Source: Lacibacter sp. H375
GTDB lineage: Bacteria; Bacteroidota; Bacteroidia; Chitinophagales; Chitinophagaceae
Length of the DNA stretch: 64,000 nucleotides
Direction: 5' to 3'
Assembly: GCF_037892425.1 (NCBI RefSeq)
Contig: NZ_JBBKTT010000001.1
Span: 4,745,143 to 4,809,142 of the forward strand
The translations under genes and the position numbers were made by a program. This document shows positions 61,780-64,000 of the stretch, piece after piece. Within the stretch, counting starts at the first letter, position 1, and every line of letters begins with the position of its first letter. A model generated the notes under the pieces. That model was not told the origin of the DNA. It was given only the letters and a program-made list of their open reading frames with translations, and did not search any database.

Positions 61780-61935
61780 ATGCCTCACAAGAAAAAGCAT
61801 TTGCCACAAAAGATCTGTATTGTTTGTAATCGACCTTTTACGTGGAGAAAGAAATGGGAAAAGGTTTGGGATGACGTAAAATATTGCAGCGATCGTTGTC
61901 GTACTACCAGACCGAAAAAAGAAACGAATAAATAA
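61780..61935 (+). CDS. DUF2256 zinc-ribbon-like protein (51 aa)
   Basis: The 51-residue protein has two Cys pairs, CIVC (residues 13-16) and CSDRC (36-40), and the core [19 protein letters not shown], the hallmark of DUF2256. The Cys set should bind one zinc ion. The protein is very basic and its function unknown. It is followed by a bidirectional terminator. Confidence 0.88.
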   Translation: MPHKKKHLPQKICIVCNRPFTWRKKWEKVWDDVKYCSDRCRTTRPKKETNK

Positions 61936-61966
61936 AAAAGCCGATTGCTTTCGCAACCGGCTTTTA
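61935..61966. terminator. Bidirectional terminator after the DUF2256 gene
   Basis: AAAAGCCGATTGC with GCAACCGGCTTTT around four bases (one mismatch or G-U), flanked by A and T tracts. Confidence 0.8.
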
Positions 61967-61996
61967 GTTTACTGAAGATTACTCTTACCCTTTTTA

Positions 61997-64000
61997 TCAG
62001 TCTCTCGAAATCTTAACCAATTTCACAACGTTGCGGTTGGTACCCTGCATCACTTCTGCAAAGTAAGTTCCTTGTGTATACTTGCTTCCAAGTTCAATTA
62101 CCTGGCCTGCATATAAATTCTGTTGCACTTCTATCAACCGGCCATTGATATCCACAACTTTCACGGTAAACTTCTCCTGCATGTTATTGCTTTGCAATTG
62201 CAGACGGAAGGTTGAGAGTGATGGGTTGCCGAGAACTTTGACGGCAAACTCCTGCGGTGCAAGAACGACTCTGGGATCTGTAGGATTTGGCCCTTCAATT
62301 CTGATTGCAGGTCCGAAATTAGCGCCATTAATCTGTATGTTACCACCTGTGAGAACCATCGGAACTGTTTTGGAAACAATCCAGTTACTTGAGTACAACA
62401 GAGTTCCACCTTCGTATAAAGTAACACCAATGGAATCTTTATTTCCTGGCTCACCAAGATCCGCCATATCAACACGTAAGTCAAGATTACCGCCCAACGA
62501 AACCGGATACAATGGATCTGTAATGTCTCTCAAATTGGCTTTAGAAAGGAATTGTGCTTTCCTGTTCACAGTTGTTCCACCTACGCCCAGTGAAGTCATT
62601 GAGTTTGTTTTGATTTGATATGTGCGTATTACACCTGCCACATTTCTACGGAAGATAATATTGACGCTGCCCTGTAGATTTGTGCCTCTTTTATTATATT
62701 TCACATTCAACCCAAAGTTGGTTTTAAAACCACTTGTGGACGCATATGTGCCAGATGATTGTGTTGGCTTAATGAATCCACCGCCCACAACAAAATCTCC
62801 GAGCGGTTTGTAAACGGTAACGACTGTATTGTCCTCCTGATCATCACGTAAATAATATCCGTTGTCGACAACAATACCAACTGTAAACTGTTGTGCGTCG
62901 CTCGATCCTATATTGAAACTAACAGGCGCTGACACTGTACCAACTTTTGGATCAGCAGCATTGATTAATGAAGGCGTTAACCAACCTGTAAGATCAGTAT
63001 TTGCATCACGGTTTACAAATTTCACTCTTGCATTTCGAATATCACCTGCATAGGCGTCATAAGCAGGGTCGCCGATTGCAGCTGAGATATCAATAACAGA
63101 AGCTTGTAACAGCACCGTTGCAGTAGAAGTGCTGGTATTTGGTGTTGCCTGGAACATTAAACCGGTATAATTTACCCGTGCATCTTCTTTTGTAATCGAT
63201 AATGAGGTTGTAGGCTGTAGATTACCTATACTAAAATTCAGATCCGGGTTATTAATCACGGCAGTAACAGTTTTTAGTCCCGGTGACATTTGTCCTGTTG
63301 GTGAAGTACCATAAGGAGTAGGTTCAACCAATGGTTGATTTGTCAATATGGCAACAAGGTCAGAACCTGAAACTGTAAATGTTGCTGTTCCGATCTCTTG
63401 GGTTCCTACTTTAAACGTTGCTGATTGCGCAGCTTGTGGGCCTCCAGTTACTAGAGGCGCTCCACCAACAATTCTTGCGGTATAGGTTACAAGATCACTA
63501 TACTGTTTTGATGTTGGCGATACGTTTACTGATGAAGTAACCGCAAGTGTTGTTATGACACCTGTGGAATTTTGAACATAATTGATGATGTAATTATTGC
63601 CACCGTTTCCATCATTGATTACAAGACCACTTGCCGTCATTGTTTTACCTGTACCAGCAAGCGGATTATTATACACTTCAATTGGTTGAGTACTTACAAC
63701 GTCGCCGTTTTGTAATGAAGGGAATGTTGGTATTGCTACTGCAGATGTATTTCCATCATAGACTTTTGTATTTGTAACAGCTGTTACTGTAATTGGTCTG
63801 CTTGTTATTACACCAGTAGCAGGCGATGCTACAAGGTTGATATCATAGTTTGCTGTTACATCTACATTCGCCCCATCTTTAATTGTGACAACAGAAACAT
63901 TGAGAACATGTGTGTTACCAACATTTCTATTATCATAGACTTGGATGACAGTATTTACTGCATCTCCAGCTGCCAGTGTGCTCACCGTTGGTGTCTCATC
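61997..64000 (-). CDS. Large secreted protein with YDG repeats and T9SS sorting domain (5' end cut)
   Basis: The frame is open to the right edge, so the N-terminus is missing; about 667 residues are visible. The first 160 hold a YDG/hemagglutinin-like repeat (TAVTNTKVYDGNTSAVAI, LAGTGKTMTASGLVIND). Ig-like domains follow (TSKQYSDLVTYTARIVGG; DARVNYTGLMFQ), then a C-terminal T9SS sorting domain (GNPSLSTFRLQLQS, VVDINGRLIEVQ, QGTYFAEVM). These are typical of large adhesin-like surface proteins in Bacteroidota. The GTG at 63985 is an internal codon and not the start. Confidence 0.9.
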   Translation of the reverse strand, partial: DETPTVSTLAAGDAVNTVIQVYDNRNVGNTHVLNVSVVTIKDGANVDVTANYDINLVASPATGVITSRPITVTAVTNTKVYDGNTSAVAIPTFPSLQNGDVVSTQPIEVYNNPLAGTGKTMTASGLVINDGNGGNNYIINYVQNSTGVITTLAVTSSVNVSPTSKQYSDLVTYTARIVGGAPLVTGGPQAAQSATFKVGTQEIGTATFTVSGSDLVAILTNQPLVEPTPYGTSPTGQMSPGLKTVTAVINNPDLNFSIGNLQPTTSLSITKEDARVNYTGLMFQATPNTSTSTATVLLQASVIDISAAIGDPAYDAYAGDIRNARVKFVNRDANTDLTGWLTPSLINAADPKVGTVSAPVSFNIGSSDAQQFTVGIVVDNGYYLRDDQEDNTVVTVYKPLGDFVVGGGFIKPTQSSGTYASTSGFKTNFGLNVKYNKRGTNLQGSVNIIFRRNVAGVIRTYQIKTNSMTSLGVGGTTVNRKAQFLSKANLRDITDPLYPVSLGGNLDLRVDMADLGEPGNKDSIGVTLYEGGTLLYSSNWIVSKTVPMVLTGGNIQINGANFGPAIRIEGPNPTDPRVVLAPQEFAVKVLGNPSLSTFRLQLQSNNMQEKFTVKVVDINGRLIEVQQNLYAGQVIELGSKYTQGTYFAEVMQGTNRNVVKLVKISRD

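Noticed and set aside
1..64000. CRISPR arrays, IS elements, integrase or attachment sites
   Set aside because: No regularly spaced identical repeats, transposase or recombinase motifs, or tRNA-linked direct repeats were seen on either strand.

Overview
The window looks like chromosome from a Bacteroidota member, most likely Chitinophagaceae (inferred from gene content; no rRNA is present to confirm it). The evidence is a SusC/RagA transporter next to a hybrid-type two-component system, four proteins with type IX secretion (T9SS) C-terminal sorting domains, a head-GIN (DUF2807) lipoprotein, an alpha/beta-fused ketoacid dehydrogenase E1, and promoters with the Bacteroidota -7 box TAnnTTTG. I saw no tRNA, rRNA, CRISPR array, IS element or prophage.

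Layout. 1-5.9 kb is the edge of a polysaccharide-utilisation-type locus: a truncated SusC gene facing away from a two-component system split into a sensor kinase and a separate REC-AraC regulator. 5.9-12 kb holds assorted genes: a DUF2236 protein, two tandem small membrane proteins, a TauE/SafE permease, a PhoX-like lipoprotein and a di-haem peroxidase. 12-30.5 kb is an envelope/stress-like island: an Mla-type lipid transport operon, a coiled-coil lipoprotein, an OmpA protein with calcium-binding repeats, a fused GT4 glycosyltransferase, a YtxH/holin-like/AI-2E operon, two nearly identical HMA-AraC regulators, a PAS histidine kinase, a small cupin and several tiny membrane proteins. 30.5-50.6 kb is largely housekeeping: ketoacid dehydrogenase E1, pth-rplY-prs, radC, ssb, mnmA, an RNA methyltransferase, odhB, odhA and rpsT, with secreted T9SS proteins between them. 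50.7-64 kb has secreted hydrolases (M14, ThuA, aspartyl protease), a quadruple CBM48-like protein, guaA, a DUF2256 protein and a truncated T9SS/YDG adhesin-like protein.

The most interesting signal is a long bipartite promoter motif that appears 12 times in non-coding or gene-edge DNA: [G/C]TGTGAAT (one GTATGAAT), two free bases, T[A/G]TAA (TACAA in three copies), exactly 16 free bases, then [T/C][A/G]TAA. In 11 of 12 copies a -7-like box (consensus YAnCTTTR) follows 21-22 bases later and a gene in the same orientation lies downstream. These genes make up most of the 12-30.5 kb island, plus a second copy of the cupin at 54.3 kb. I read this as the operator/promoter of one regulon of envelope or stress genes. 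The regulator is unknown; the two paralogous HMA-AraC proteins inside the island are the best local candidates.
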